From: Anaerolineae bacterium
GTDB taxonomy: Bacteria; Chloroflexota; Anaerolineae; Aggregatilineales; UBA2796
Assembly (NCBI GenBank): GCA_025055255.1
Contig: JANWYI010000034.1
Span: forward strand, 1-38,374
Length of the DNA stretch: 38,374 bases
Direction of reading: 5' to 3'
Part shown: positions 1 through 9,170 of the stretch, piece after piece
Position numbering within the stretch: the first letter of the stretch is position 1
Layout of the letters: each line of letters starts with the position of its first letter
Position numbers and translations under genes: made by a program
Notes under the pieces: model-generated
What the model saw: the letters and a program-made list of their open reading frames with translations, nothing else
Told to the model about the DNA's origin: nothing
The model's database searches: none

Positions 1-89
1 GAATCAACAGACATAAAGCACCCGTGTTCCGCGAGAAGTTCACCTTGAGCCTGAAATTATAAATCTTTCATGTGAAATTGCCGTTCTGT

Positions 90-120
90 TGTTCAGAATC
101 AGCACGTTGAACAGTCTAAA
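90..120. promoter_or_regulatory. Second copy of the rhodopsin-upstream element
   Basis: TGTTCA (90-95) and TGAACA (108-113) form an inverted pair with a 12-base spacer. The 14 bases TTGAACAGTCTAAA (107-120) are identical to 5104-5117 in front of the rhodopsin gene and in the same orientation. It lies between the thioredoxin-like gene (+) and whatever lies left of the window, so either side could be the target. Confidence 0.45.
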
Positions 121-166
121 ATAATGTGGAGTACTCACTTGCTACGTGAGCATGAAGGATGCAACT

Positions 167-733
167 ATGGGAACTACACAGAACTCGCGCAATTCTATCT
201 GGCGCATCATCTTCAATCGCTACGGCTATGTCTCACTAGCGACCATTGCTTGGGCGTTTATAACTGGCTTGGCAATCTTGCTTGCTCTAGCTGCCAATGC
301 CGACATGAGCTTGCCACTGGTCCTCAGTGCGACGTTTGCCCTTGCTGCTGTCCTAGTCTGGCAGCGGCTCAGTCCGCACTTGCGCCATGTGCAGCCACCA
401 ACGCCTAGTGTAGAAACACTCTTTGACCAAATTCGTGCAGGCGTGACACCTGCGCTCATATCGCTAGAGAGCGACTACTGCGCCTACTGTATGACAGTGG
501 GCAAGCGCATTCACCAACTAGAACACGAGGAGAATCTGCGTGTGATCAGGCTGAGCGTCCATACCGAGCCAGGCAAAAGTTTAGTGAAGCAGTTTGGCGT
601 CAACACAACGCCGACGTATCTACTGATGGACAATCAGGCAAACCTGATCCAAGAGTGGACAATTGCACTACCTGTTGAGCGCGTACGCTATGATGTGCGC
701 CGCTACACTGCCAAAGCCGTCCAAGCAGGTTAA
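167..733 (+). CDS. Membrane-anchored thioredoxin-like protein
   Basis: The 188-residue product has two hydrophobic segments (about residues 20-43 and 48-65) followed by a thioredoxin-like domain. It carries a CAYC redox pair (C105, C108) and the Thr-Thr-Pro loop (P149) that usually supplies the cis-proline. This suggests a membrane-tethered thiol-disulfide or thioredoxin-like protein; the substrate is unknown. The reading frame extends upstream to a GTG at 146 and an ATG at 152. I chose ATG 167 because GAAGGA (154-159) sits 7 bases before it. The 3' end overlaps the start region of the methyltransferase gene, so the two are probably co-transcribed. The fold assignment is fairly sure and the function is not. 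Confidence 0.75.
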   Translation: MGTTQNSRNSIWRIIFNRYGYVSLATIAWAFITGLAILLALAANADMSLPLVLSATFALAAVLVWQRLSPHLRHVQPPTPSVETLFDQIRAGVTPALISLESDYCAYCMTVGKRIHQLEHEENLRVIRLSVHTEPGKSLVKQFGVNTTPTYLLMDNQANLIQEWTIALPVERVRYDVRRYTAKAVQAG

Positions 734-1517
734 AGCCTATGGACAGCCTACGCGCGGCAAAACAGCGCCTAATCGGCTGCGCCGAGTGGACGTTTATGTC
801 TGCTTGGCGCATGCCGAGCTGCTCAGCACGCCCAGTGGACTGGTGGTGGATGTCGGCTTTGGTGCGCAGCCATACACCACACTTGAGATGGCTGCGCGTT
901 GGCAGGCGTATAACCCGACTTTGCGCGTGTTAGGCGTTGAAATTGATCCTGAGCGTGTGCGCGCAGCACAACCATACGCTATGCCGCCACAGCTGACTTT
1001 TATGCTTGGCGGCTTCAATCTTGCTGACCTAATCGGTGCTCAGACAGCGACTATCATTCGCTGTTACAATGTGCTGCGCCAGTACGCCGAACAGGACGTT
1101 CAACCTGCCCTGAACGCACTCAGCAAAGCACTGCGCGAAGGCGGACTTTTGATCGAAGGCACTTCGACGCCAAGTGGCGGCATGGCGGCTTTTGACGTCT
1201 ATCGCAAGCAAGACGGCGCACTGGTGCATCAGGCGCTCGTCTTTGCCACTAACTTCCATCAGCCTGACCTGCCTGCTGAGTTTCAGACCATCTTGCCTAA
1301 GCGCTTGATCCATCACATGCGCGATGCAGCGCCTGTTGCTTTCTTCGCAGCATGGCAACGCGCCTTTGCTATAGCGCAAGGCATGGGCATCCGTAGCCGA
1401 CGCAAGCAGTGGATTGCAGCGGCTGAGTGGCTCACTGAGAACAGCGACTTTGTGTTTGATCGGCGCAGGCGCTTGATTGAGCGCGGCTATCTATGCTTGC
1501 GCACGCCCTTGCTTTAG
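690..1517 (+). CDS. Class I SAM-dependent methyltransferase-like protein
   Basis: The product has a Rossmann SAM-binding signature: VDVGFGAQP (motif I) and, about 35 residues later, GVEIDPERV with an acidic residue suited to hold the SAM ribose. The N-terminus (PTRGKTAPNRLRRVD) looks like the conserved opening of a family of uncharacterised bacterial methyltransferases, so the start should lie before it. The frame is open back to a TTG at 663, but ATG 690 or 693 is more plausible; no strong ribosome binding site decides it. It overlaps the end of the thioredoxin-like gene by about 44 bases, which suggests translational coupling. Its stop codon overlaps that of the convergent UPF0173 gene by 4 bases. 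The target of methylation is unknown. Confidence 0.7.
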   Translation: MMCAATLPKPSKQVKAYGQPTRGKTAPNRLRRVDVYVCLAHAELLSTPSGLVVDVGFGAQPYTTLEMAARWQAYNPTLRVLGVEIDPERVRAAQPYAMPPQLTFMLGGFNLADLIGAQTATIIRCYNVLRQYAEQDVQPALNALSKALREGGLLIEGTSTPSGGMAAFDVYRKQDGALVHQALVFATNFHQPDLPAEFQTILPKRLIHHMRDAAPVAFFAAWQRAFAIAQGMGIRSRRKQWIAAAEWLTENSDFVFDRRRRLIERGYLCLRTPLL

Positions 1518-2197
1518 AGACTGAAACTGCCGCCCGGACTAACTACTATTGCTTTTGCCTCAGTCTCATTGTGGATACGCTGCGCCCAGTTTGTCACGTC
1601 CTGCTGAATGACAGGGAAAGTGTTGTAATGGATCGGAAAAACGCTCTGCGGGCGAATCAAGCGCGTCGCCTCAATGGACTCGCTCGGTCCCATTGTGAAA
1701 TTATCGCCAATCGGCAAAGCAGCGAAATGAATGCCCATGTCGCCGATCAGACGCATGTCGCTGAAGAGCGCTGTGTCGCCTGCAAAGTAGAGACGCACAT
1801 CGTTGACGGTCAGCACGATGCCACATGCCACACCGCCGTAGCTACCATCAGGAAAAGACGAGCTGTGATCAGCGCGCACGAACTTAACGTGCCCAAACGG
1901 ATGCATGTAGCCGCCACCAGTATTCTGTGGATGCGTCTTCTGAACACCGTGATTCTGCAGCCAAGTATGCACTTCCCAGACGCCAATCACTGTTGCACCT
2001 GTACGCTTTGCAATGGCGACCGTATCGCCAACGTGATCAGCGTGCGCATGAGTTAGCAGGATAAAGTCGGCTGCTAACTGATCTGCCTCAACGGGCGCCG
2101 ATGGATTGCCTGTCAAAAACGGATCGATCAGCACGTGAGCGCCATTCAACGTTAGGTCGAAAGCAGAGTGTCCTAGCCAGCGAATATGAATGCTCAT
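1514..2197 (-). CDS. UPF0173-type metal-dependent hydrolase (metallo-beta-lactamase fold)
   Basis: The 227-residue protein opens with IRWLGHSAF and has the metallo-beta-lactamase HxHxDH motif as H50-A-H52-A-D54-H55, with further ligand candidates in the FAGDTA and PIHYNTFP segments. Length and motif spacing fit the UPF0173 family of small metal-dependent hydrolases, whose substrates are mostly unknown. A ribosome binding site (AGGAG) lies 8 bases before the ATG at 2197. Upstream on the minus strand is TATAAT (2231-2236) without a convincing -35 box. The gene is convergent with the methyltransferase. Confidence 0.88.
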   Translation of the reverse strand: MSIHIRWLGHSAFDLTLNGAHVLIDPFLTGNPSAPVEADQLAADFILLTHAHADHVGDTVAIAKRTGATVIGVWEVHTWLQNHGVQKTHPQNTGGGYMHPFGHVKFVRADHSSSFPDGSYGGVACGIVLTVNDVRLYFAGDTALFSDMRLIGDMGIHFAALPIGDNFTMGPSESIEATRLIRPQSVFPIHYNTFPVIQQDVTNWAQRIHNETEAKAIVVSPGGSFSL

Positions 2198-2298
2198 CTA
2201 AAAATCTCCTAGCTTGAGTTGCAAGCCCTAATTATATAGGTGAACTCTTTGCAGCACAGTTAGTTTTTGGTGGAGACCAGAAGTAAGCATCAGATACA

Positions 2299-2327
2299 TT
2301 GAAAGCACAAGTAGAATCGGATATAAC
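2299..2327 (+). promoter_or_regulatory. Sigma-70-like promoter of the PqqD-like/HD operon
   Basis: TTGAAA (2299-2304), a 17-base spacer and TATAAC (2322-2327) form a good housekeeping promoter about 105 bases before the PqqD-like gene. The rest of the 2198-2432 gap shows no other clear feature. Confidence 0.55.
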
Positions 2328-2432
2328 AGCAACTATGGTCAAGTGCAAGCTAATTCAGCGATAACTTGATCAGCCGACTCAGGCAGTGCCAACTGGTCTG
2401 AGCCGAATGCTTTAGTTGGTGAGAGGCGTGCG

Positions 2433-2819
2433 ATGACAAATATTGCCCCTTTTTCTGTGATGTTACAGCGCTATCCACGCCGCGATGGCGTATACAGTGT
2501 GCTTCCCGACGCAGTGATTGTCCATGACCGTTATCAGAATCGGCATGTGCGCCTTGATCCATTTGGCACAGAGCTTTGGCTACGTATTGATGGGATGACA
2601 ACGCTCTACGAGATTGCAGTCGAGATCGCAGTGAATGCAGCTTTGCCGATAGAAGAAGTAGCACGCAGTGCTTCAGCAATGGTCGGTGCGTTGAGCGCGG
2701 AAGGGATTCTCTACGTGGCGCTAGAGCCGCAGCCATTGCCTTATCACTTGACCATGCCGTTAGATGAGCTCGATCCATATCGCGCCGCTGCTAGTATGCG
2801 CGCTGAAGGCTGGTTCTAG
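2433..2819 (+). CDS. PqqD-like protein (peptide-chaperone fold)
   Basis: This 128-residue protein contains the typical PqqD-type pattern: a beta-rich N-terminus, then VRLDPFGTELWLRIDGMTT, a helical stretch with a hydrophobic/acidic pattern, and a C-terminal helix ending in LSAEGILY. PqqD-like domains normally bind a precursor peptide and hand it to a radical SAM enzyme. No radical SAM gene or precursor peptide is visible here, so the role is open. GAGAGG lies about 7 bases before the ATG. It is the first gene of a tight + operon (6-base gap to the next gene). Confidence 0.65.
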   Translation: MTNIAPFSVMLQRYPRRDGVYSVLPDAVIVHDRYQNRHVRLDPFGTELWLRIDGMTTLYEIAVEIAVNAALPIEEVARSASAMVGALSAEGILYVALEPQPLPYHLTMPLDELDPYRAAASMRAEGWF

Positions 2820-2825
2820 GCGTAG

Positions 2826-3419
2826 ATGCTCTTTGCCTATCACACTGAGCGCGTAAGCCTGCTGATGTTCTTTGCTGCTCTGAGCACAGCGCTGTTCGGC
2901 ATTTTGCTGGGTAATGTGCTGGGTGTAGCCATAGCAGGCAGCGGAACAGGCATTTTATGCTGGTCAGGGCTACAGGTACTGCGTCAAGGGCGCGGCATAC
3001 GGCTTTATGATGACTACCTGCTCGTGCAAGGCTCGGTTACAGGGCGTGTACGGCGCATCCCATACGCAAATGTGCTCGGTTTTGCCACAACACAACGCGG
3101 CGGCTTTGCGTTGCTCTACTGTGAGCTGCCAAGTGCGCCGCAGCCAACTTTACCGCCCGAAGCGCTTATTGGAATCGCGGGACGCGAAAATGAGCAACTG
3201 CGTCAGCGCTTTGTGCTGACAGCGCGCCTTGCTCAGCCACAAATGTTGCACACTGCGCTTACAGAGCGCCTGCCGCACGCGCTGAGCGTGCCTGAGACGT
3301 ACATCATCGGCTTGGCGCGTCGCCGCCGCCTGCGCGACGCGCTGATCGTGTTAGTGGCGCTAATTGCCACGCCGCTCTACGTTCTGATCCTCAGCCGTCT
3401 CTTGAGTAGCTTGATCTAA
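2826..3419 (+). CDS. Membrane protein with PH-like domain, function unknown
   Basis: The 197-residue protein has two adjacent N-terminal transmembrane helices (about residues 10-50), a soluble middle with the pattern RGIRLYDDYLLVQGS...RRIPYANV, and one C-terminal transmembrane helix (about 170-196). The middle resembles the bacterial PH-like (YcxB/bPH2) proteins, where a beta sandwich follows paired helices. This is a fold-level guess only. It sits 6 bases after the PqqD-like gene and 12 bases before the HD gene, so the three are probably one transcript. I do not recognise a specific family. Confidence 0.6.
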   Translation: MLFAYHTERVSLLMFFAALSTALFGILLGNVLGVAIAGSGTGILCWSGLQVLRQGRGIRLYDDYLLVQGSVTGRVRRIPYANVLGFATTQRGGFALLYCELPSAPQPTLPPEALIGIAGRENEQLRQRFVLTARLAQPQMLHTALTERLPHALSVPETYIIGLARRRRLRDALIVLVALIATPLYVLILSRLLSSLI

Positions 3420-3431
3420 TGAGGTGAGACA

Positions 3432-4166
3432 ATGTCCTACTACATCGAGTACGACCGTTTGATCGCGTTGATCAGCGCTGCTGAAGACGCGCCGCTTTTC
3501 AGCCCTGAGGCATGGCGAGCCTATCTCGGCGCTGAGACCGAGACTGTCCGCACTTTTAGTGCGCAGCTTGCACGCGAGTGGCAACCGTTGCATGTGCCAA
3601 GCGCGCTGTGCCAGACGGTCATGGCGCAAGCGCAGGCACATCTGATAGCGAGCGGTTTGCGATGGCGAAACTTATGGGCGCACGTCCTGCGCGTGACGGG
3701 CAACGCGCTGATGTTAGCTAGAGCAGCTGAGATCAGCACTGAGCAAGCCTTTCTGCTGGGCATTTTGCACGACGTCGGCAAGCTCGATGAGATACAGCAT
3801 GGCGTGCCGCATGAGTCAGTCAGCGCGCTCATGGCGCAACAGTGGCTTCAGCAACACGATACTCAGCTGTCTGTGCAGGTCATAGAGCGCTTAGTGGCTG
3901 CTATAGCCAAGCGTGGCGCTCCGAGCGATCCGCTTGTAAAAGTGCTGCACGATGCTGACAAGCTAGATAAAATTGGCGCAACAGGCATCCTGCGGCGCCT
4001 ATCCAGCTATCTTGGCAGGCAAAATCCAATGGCTGCACTGCACGTTGTGCTGGATGAACTAGCGCGCTTTCCGCAGATGCACTACCTAGACGCTGCACGG
4101 CTTGCCGAGAGCAAGCGCAACTTCACAGCCGTTTTTCTCACGCGCGCTCTAGCGCTTGCACGCTGA
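3432..4166 (+). CDS. HD-domain phosphohydrolase
   Basis: The 244-residue protein carries the HD metal-binding signature: H84 (WAHVLRV), the H113-D114 pair in GILHDVGKLDE, H127 in the PHE segment, and a late aspartate in DADKLDKIGATGI. The DADKLD-GATG block is typical of the small HD hydrolases related to YedJ/predicted nucleotidases rather than HD-GYP c-di-GMP enzymes, since no GYP motif is present. About 75 N-terminal residues before the HD core are not assigned. A strong GAGGTGA ribosome binding site precedes the ATG. It is the last gene of the operon, followed by a hairpin. Confidence 0.8.
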   Translation: MSYYIEYDRLIALISAAEDAPLFSPEAWRAYLGAETETVRTFSAQLAREWQPLHVPSALCQTVMAQAQAHLIASGLRWRNLWAHVLRVTGNALMLARAAEISTEQAFLLGILHDVGKLDEIQHGVPHESVSALMAQQWLQQHDTQLSVQVIERLVAAIAKRGAPSDPLVKVLHDADKLDKIGATGILRRLSSYLGRQNPMAALHVVLDELARFPQMHYLDAARLAESKRNFTAVFLTRALALAR

Positions 4167-4169
4167 AAA

Positions 4170-4201
4170 GCAGAACGGCTGAGCGTCGCTCAGCCGTCTG
4201 C
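4170..4201. terminator. Hairpin between convergent HD and rhodopsin genes
   Basis: Perfect 10-base arms ACGGCTGAGC (4175-4184) and GCTCAGCCGT (4188-4197) surround a 3-base loop. There is no long T-tract on either side (a short AAAA run lies to the left). The position between two convergent genes suggests a shared bidirectional terminator. Confidence 0.6.
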
Positions 4202-4222
4202 ACAGGAAGGAAGAGATACGGA

Positions 4223-5047
4223 CTAGTCGCCGGCAACAGCCGCCGCAGCGCCGATCTTCATAGCCTCAGGCTCAGCGTCTGTCTTCGCCTTGGCAATTGC
4301 GTAAATCATGATGCCATAGCCGCACTTCGCCGCCACGTCCGCGATGCAGTAGCCAACTTGCACAGCTAACAGCACACCAGCCGTCATCTGAGCGCCGCCG
4401 CTGAGGATCGGGATCAAGTAGACGATTGGATAGAAGCCCCATGTAGCGAACAGCAACAGGCGGATGTTGCGCAGCAGTACTCGCACCTCGCCCGTCTCCT
4501 TCTGAATGGCAGGACCGAGTCCGACGAACAGCTCATACAGGATGTAGATGAACGGCACGGTCGAGAAGAGTCCCCACAGCGCACGTGCACCTGTGTCGAC
4601 TATAGGATTACCGTTTGAGTCAAGCGTTGTAGCGATCTCACCCGGATAGCCCAAGATGATCATCAGCGCTGCAGCCGTTGCCAAGCGGAAGGTCAGCCAA
4701 CCCTTGCCCTTCGCAATGGTCATGACTGCTACCAGCTCTGCGACCAAGAGCGGCACAGTCAGCAGCCAGTCAATGTAGCGATAGGCGTCGTTGAACGGCT
4801 TGCCGCTGGCGACATATGCGCCCTGATCGTTGACAACGAACGCTGCCTGCCAGCTCTCGAAGATGCGCAGGTAATGATAGCCTGCAATGGCGACAACTAA
4901 TGCTGAAAGCGTGAGCGCATTGCGGTACTTCGGTGCAACATTAGGACGCGAGAGCACCAAGAAAATGAATGTGGCAAACATCGCCGCAAAGGTGAACGAG
5001 AAAGCATTGTAAACGAGGCTAAACTCGCTTGCAGATAGTTGTGGCAT
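4223..5047 (-). CDS. Proton-pumping rhodopsin, xanthorhodopsin/proteorhodopsin type
   Basis: This 274-residue seven-helix microbial rhodopsin should be a light-driven outward proton pump in the inner membrane. Visible landmarks are R90; the proton acceptor D93; T97 and the proton donor E104, together the DTE triad of bacterial pumps; H58, matching the histidine that pairs with the acceptor in proteorhodopsin; D237; and K241, which binds retinal. The tuning position is L101, as in green-absorbing proteorhodopsins. In helix E, W158-G159 aligns with W137-W138 of bacteriorhodopsin, so glycine replaces W138. In xanthorhodopsin this change (G156) opens the window where the carotenoid antenna packs. 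The frame is open for 34 more codons upstream, but ATG 5047 has GGGAGAA 7 bases before it and begins like other rhodopsins. No retinal or carotenoid genes lie in the window. Confidence 0.96.
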   Translation of the reverse strand: MPQLSASEFSLVYNAFSFTFAAMFATFIFLVLSRPNVAPKYRNALTLSALVVAIAGYHYLRIFESWQAAFVVNDQGAYVASGKPFNDAYRYIDWLLTVPLLVAELVAVMTIAKGKGWLTFRLATAAALMIILGYPGEIATTLDSNGNPIVDTGARALWGLFSTVPFIYILYELFVGLGPAIQKETGEVRVLLRNIRLLLFATWGFYPIVYLIPILSGGAQMTAGVLLAVQVGYCIADVAAKCGYGIMIYAIAKAKTDAEPEAMKIGAAAAVAGD

Positions 5048-5081
5048 GGTCGAATTCTCCCGTTTTGATATTGATGCACAT

Positions 5082-5110
5082 TGTTCAAAACTTTCACAAA
5101 GTTTTGAACA
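5082..5110. promoter_or_regulatory. Perfect inverted repeat upstream of the rhodopsin gene
   Basis: Arms TGTTCAAAACTTT (5082-5094) and AAAGTTTTGAACA (5098-5110) are perfect complements across a CAC loop, 35 bases before the rhodopsin ATG. It could be an operator for a dimeric regulator or a hairpin in the 5' untranslated region. No T-run follows, so a terminator is unlikely. The outer half-sites TGTTCA/TGAACA and the adjoining GTCTAAA recur at the left edge of the window. Confidence 0.65.
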
Positions 5111-5192
5111 GTCTAAACAAAATATAAGGTTGCCACGCTCTATTTGCACATAAGTATCAGATGAGTCTGAGTTTAAGATTTAATGAGAGGCA

Positions 5193-7526
5193 CTATTCAA
5201 CGCGGATGACCTGTGGAATGGTAATTCCGTTGCGCTCGGCTCGACCTTGCGCATCGTAGGCGTCCACAGCGCTCAGAAACTCGCATGGCAAGGGTAGAGG
5301 CTGGTTACACACGCCAAGTGCAACTTTCAGCAAATAGTTGCCAGCTGGTAAGTCAAAAGGAACAATGAGCTGAAGCTCATCACGAACATACCCTGAAAGT
5401 TGCCAAGCAATCGTGGGAATGCCGCCGATGTGCCGATTGCTGTGTCGCGCTACAATCTCGCCTGTCTCGACATTGATCAGGCGTATCTCCGACTGATTAT
5501 GTTCCAAGAGCGGACGCGCTGCGCGCCAATAGAGCGTCAGCGCAAGAACCTCGCCGCGTTGAACAGTCTGGCGCGGCAAGTGATAGCCAAGCAGGTCTAT
5601 GCCTGCCTGCGAAAAGCGCGGCAACGGCGTCATCTCGCCGAGCACAGTGCCACGTTCGCTGCGCGGCAAAATCAGGTCAGGCTGCCAACGGATGAGCAAC
5701 GCTGCGCTCTGCGCCAGCAAAACAGCACTGATCAGCACAACTTGCTCGGTACGTCTTAGAGGCGACGTTGTACTGCTTGTGCCGAGCTGTGTTTTCGGCA
5801 AACGTTGCAAGATGATGAAAGCGACTACTGCTCCTGCTGCCGTGAGCGCCCATGCCGACTTGCTGACCAATGTCTCTTCTAAGCTCAAGACCAGCTCGGC
5901 ATTGGTGGCAGGCAATGGCACTTGCACAAAGCCATTCGGCGAAACGCTCAGAGGTAGTTTTTTATCTCGCAGCTGTGCGCGCCAGTTCGGAGCACTCTGG
6001 AAGAAAAATTCCACCAAGTTGTCTTCCAGTGTGTTGACGATGTAGCGCCACGTCAAGCCGCTCTCTGCCAAAGGTGAAATTTGCCCGCCGCCACTGAGTG
6101 TAGCGCGATTGACGCGATCCACTGGCTGTCCTAAGCGCAACTTGTCAATCAGGTTAGGCAATGGACGCGGCGGTTCGCCCGCTGTAGATGGCAGCAGAAC
6201 GCCTTCACGTAGGCTTGCCGCATGGTAGCCTGAGAGCTCGCCTTCAAAGGCAGCGGAGGACATATTCACGTCGTACTCAATCCAAGTAGGCGGGAAAAAG
6301 GCAGCCTGCATCGGTACAAATGGCACAAGCGCTAGAGCGCCCAGTTGTGCTGCGCCACGTAAGCCCTGTGCTTTGATTAAACCTGCGCCGCCAGCCGCAG
6401 CAGCTAGAGAGAAGGTTGCCATAAGCACAGCATGATAAGGCAAGATTGGCAAGAAAAACGCTTGCTGAGTGCGCCATAGACGCTCAAATATCGGTGAGCT
6501 GAGCAAGACGAAAGCTAGACCGAGTCCAATGAAAATGCCGACCTGCACGCGCTGCTGACCTGACAAGAAAAGCGCGAGGCAAGCCGTAATCACAACGCCT
6601 AGCCCTACGCCGCGCAGTACAGGTGGATTTTGAGCGCTCAGATCGTAGTAAGGTACGCTGAGCAAGCTCTCAGTCAATCGAATTGGCGCAGCAAAGGATG
6701 ACATCCCAGCGCTCAGCCAACGGACAGCATCGCGCTCGAGCAGCGTCGGCAACCAGTAGAAAGCAGTCAGCAGAAACGTCAGCACAAAAAGCGCAGCGAA
6801 CAGCAGCCAACGCTGTGAGCGCGCCTGAGCAGGTGCGTACAGTCTGCCACTGAGTGCCACAGCGCCTAGTACAGTGCCGCCTAGAAAAGCTAAGCGCGGA
6901 TCGCATAGGTAGAAAGCAACACAAAACACAAGTGCTGAGGCGAAGGCGCGCCTATCGCCTGCGCGCCACAGCGCGTCCAGAGCTGCTGCAGCGCACGGTA
7001 GCAAACCTAAAGCAAGGAGGTAAGGCACTTCGCCGAGCTGATAGGGCAGGCTGAAAGCGATTGGCGCGCTCATCAGATAGCAAAGAGCAGCCAGTACGCC
7101 GCCGCGCACACCAAACCGACTGCGTCCAAAGGCGTACATGCCGACTGCTGCAGCTATCCATGCTACCACTGTGACCGCTTTCACGCTTTGCGTGGGCGTT
7201 GCCTCAGTGACAATTTGATGCAACGCAGCCAACATATGCGGCAAAGGCGGCAAGTAGTTCAGCACTGGTGAGCCGTAGGTGAAGTGAAAACCACTTGCCC
7301 AGCGCGGATATAGGACGCCTTCGCGCAGCAATCTAGCTGTTTCAGCGGCGCGCAGCGCGTGTGACGGCAATGCTGAGTATGGCGGAATGCTGCTGCGTGC
7401 CAATAGCGGCAAAGCAACAGTAATAGCCACAGAGAGCGCCAACAGTATGCCTAGATCGGGCAGGCGCTGGCGCGGACGCATCCAAGCGGGCAGATCATCG
7501 GGCGTAATCGCAGAACCGACTGTCAC
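5193..7526 (-). CDS. Large polytopic membrane protein, PTPS-related/YfhO-like
   Basis: The 777-residue protein has roughly a dozen hydrophobic helices over residues 25-420 and one more near 570-590, then a soluble C-terminal beta domain. The early loop with LREGVLYPRWASGFHFTYGS resembles the conserved motif of the 6-pyruvoyl-tetrahydropterin-synthase-related membrane family (glycosyltransferase-C-like topology), common in Chloroflexota. The tail (LLGYHLPRQTVQRGEVLALTLYW) looks like the extracytoplasmic beta domain often attached to such proteins. A role in lipid-linked sugar transfer is inferred only. The GTG start at 7526 lies 6 bases after the pyrG stop, with AAGGA about 10 bases upstream, so it is probably translated from the pyrG transcript. 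Confidence 0.7.
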   Translation of the reverse strand: MTVGSAITPDDLPAWMRPRQRLPDLGILLALSVAITVALPLLARSSIPPYSALPSHALRAAETARLLREGVLYPRWASGFHFTYGSPVLNYLPPLPHMLAALHQIVTEATPTQSVKAVTVVAWIAAAVGMYAFGRSRFGVRGGVLAALCYLMSAPIAFSLPYQLGEVPYLLALGLLPCAAAALDALWRAGDRRAFASALVFCVAFYLCDPRLAFLGGTVLGAVALSGRLYAPAQARSQRWLLFAALFVLTFLLTAFYWLPTLLERDAVRWLSAGMSSFAAPIRLTESLLSVPYYDLSAQNPPVLRGVGLGVVITACLALFLSGQQRVQVGIFIGLGLAFVLLSSPIFERLWRTQQAFFLPILPYHAVLMATFSLAAAAGGAGLIKAQGLRGAAQLGALALVPFVPMQAAFFPPTWIEYDVNMSSAAFEGELSGYHAASLREGVLLPSTAGEPPRPLPNLIDKLRLGQPVDRVNRATLSGGGQISPLAESGLTWRYIVNTLEDNLVEFFFQSAPNWRAQLRDKKLPLSVSPNGFVQVPLPATNAELVLSLEETLVSKSAWALTAAGAVVAFIILQRLPKTQLGTSSTTSPLRRTEQVVLISAVLLAQSAALLIRWQPDLILPRSERGTVLGEMTPLPRFSQAGIDLLGYHLPRQTVQRGEVLALTLYWRAARPLLEHNQSEIRLINVETGEIVARHSNRHIGGIPTIAWQLSGYVRDELQLIVPFDLPAGNYLLKVALGVCNQPLPLPCEFLSAVDAYDAQGRAERNGITIPQVIRVE

Positions 7527-7532
7527 ATGCGC

Positions 7533-9152
<1,620 letters not shown>

Positions 9153-9170
9153 CTAAAATGCCCTCACTTG

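Noticed and set aside
1493-2056. Plus-strand open frame of 187 codons
   Set aside because: It is antisense to the UPF0173 gene, whose metal-binding motifs are unmistakable.
5048-5149. N-terminal extension of the rhodopsin reading frame
   Set aside because: The extra 34 codons cover the inverted repeat and contain no rhodopsin-like sequence; the ATG at 5047 has a good ribosome binding site.
5558-5569. A third match to GTTGAACAGTCT
   Set aside because: It lies inside the coding sequence of the large membrane protein, lacks the following AAA and has no inverted partner, so it is taken as chance.
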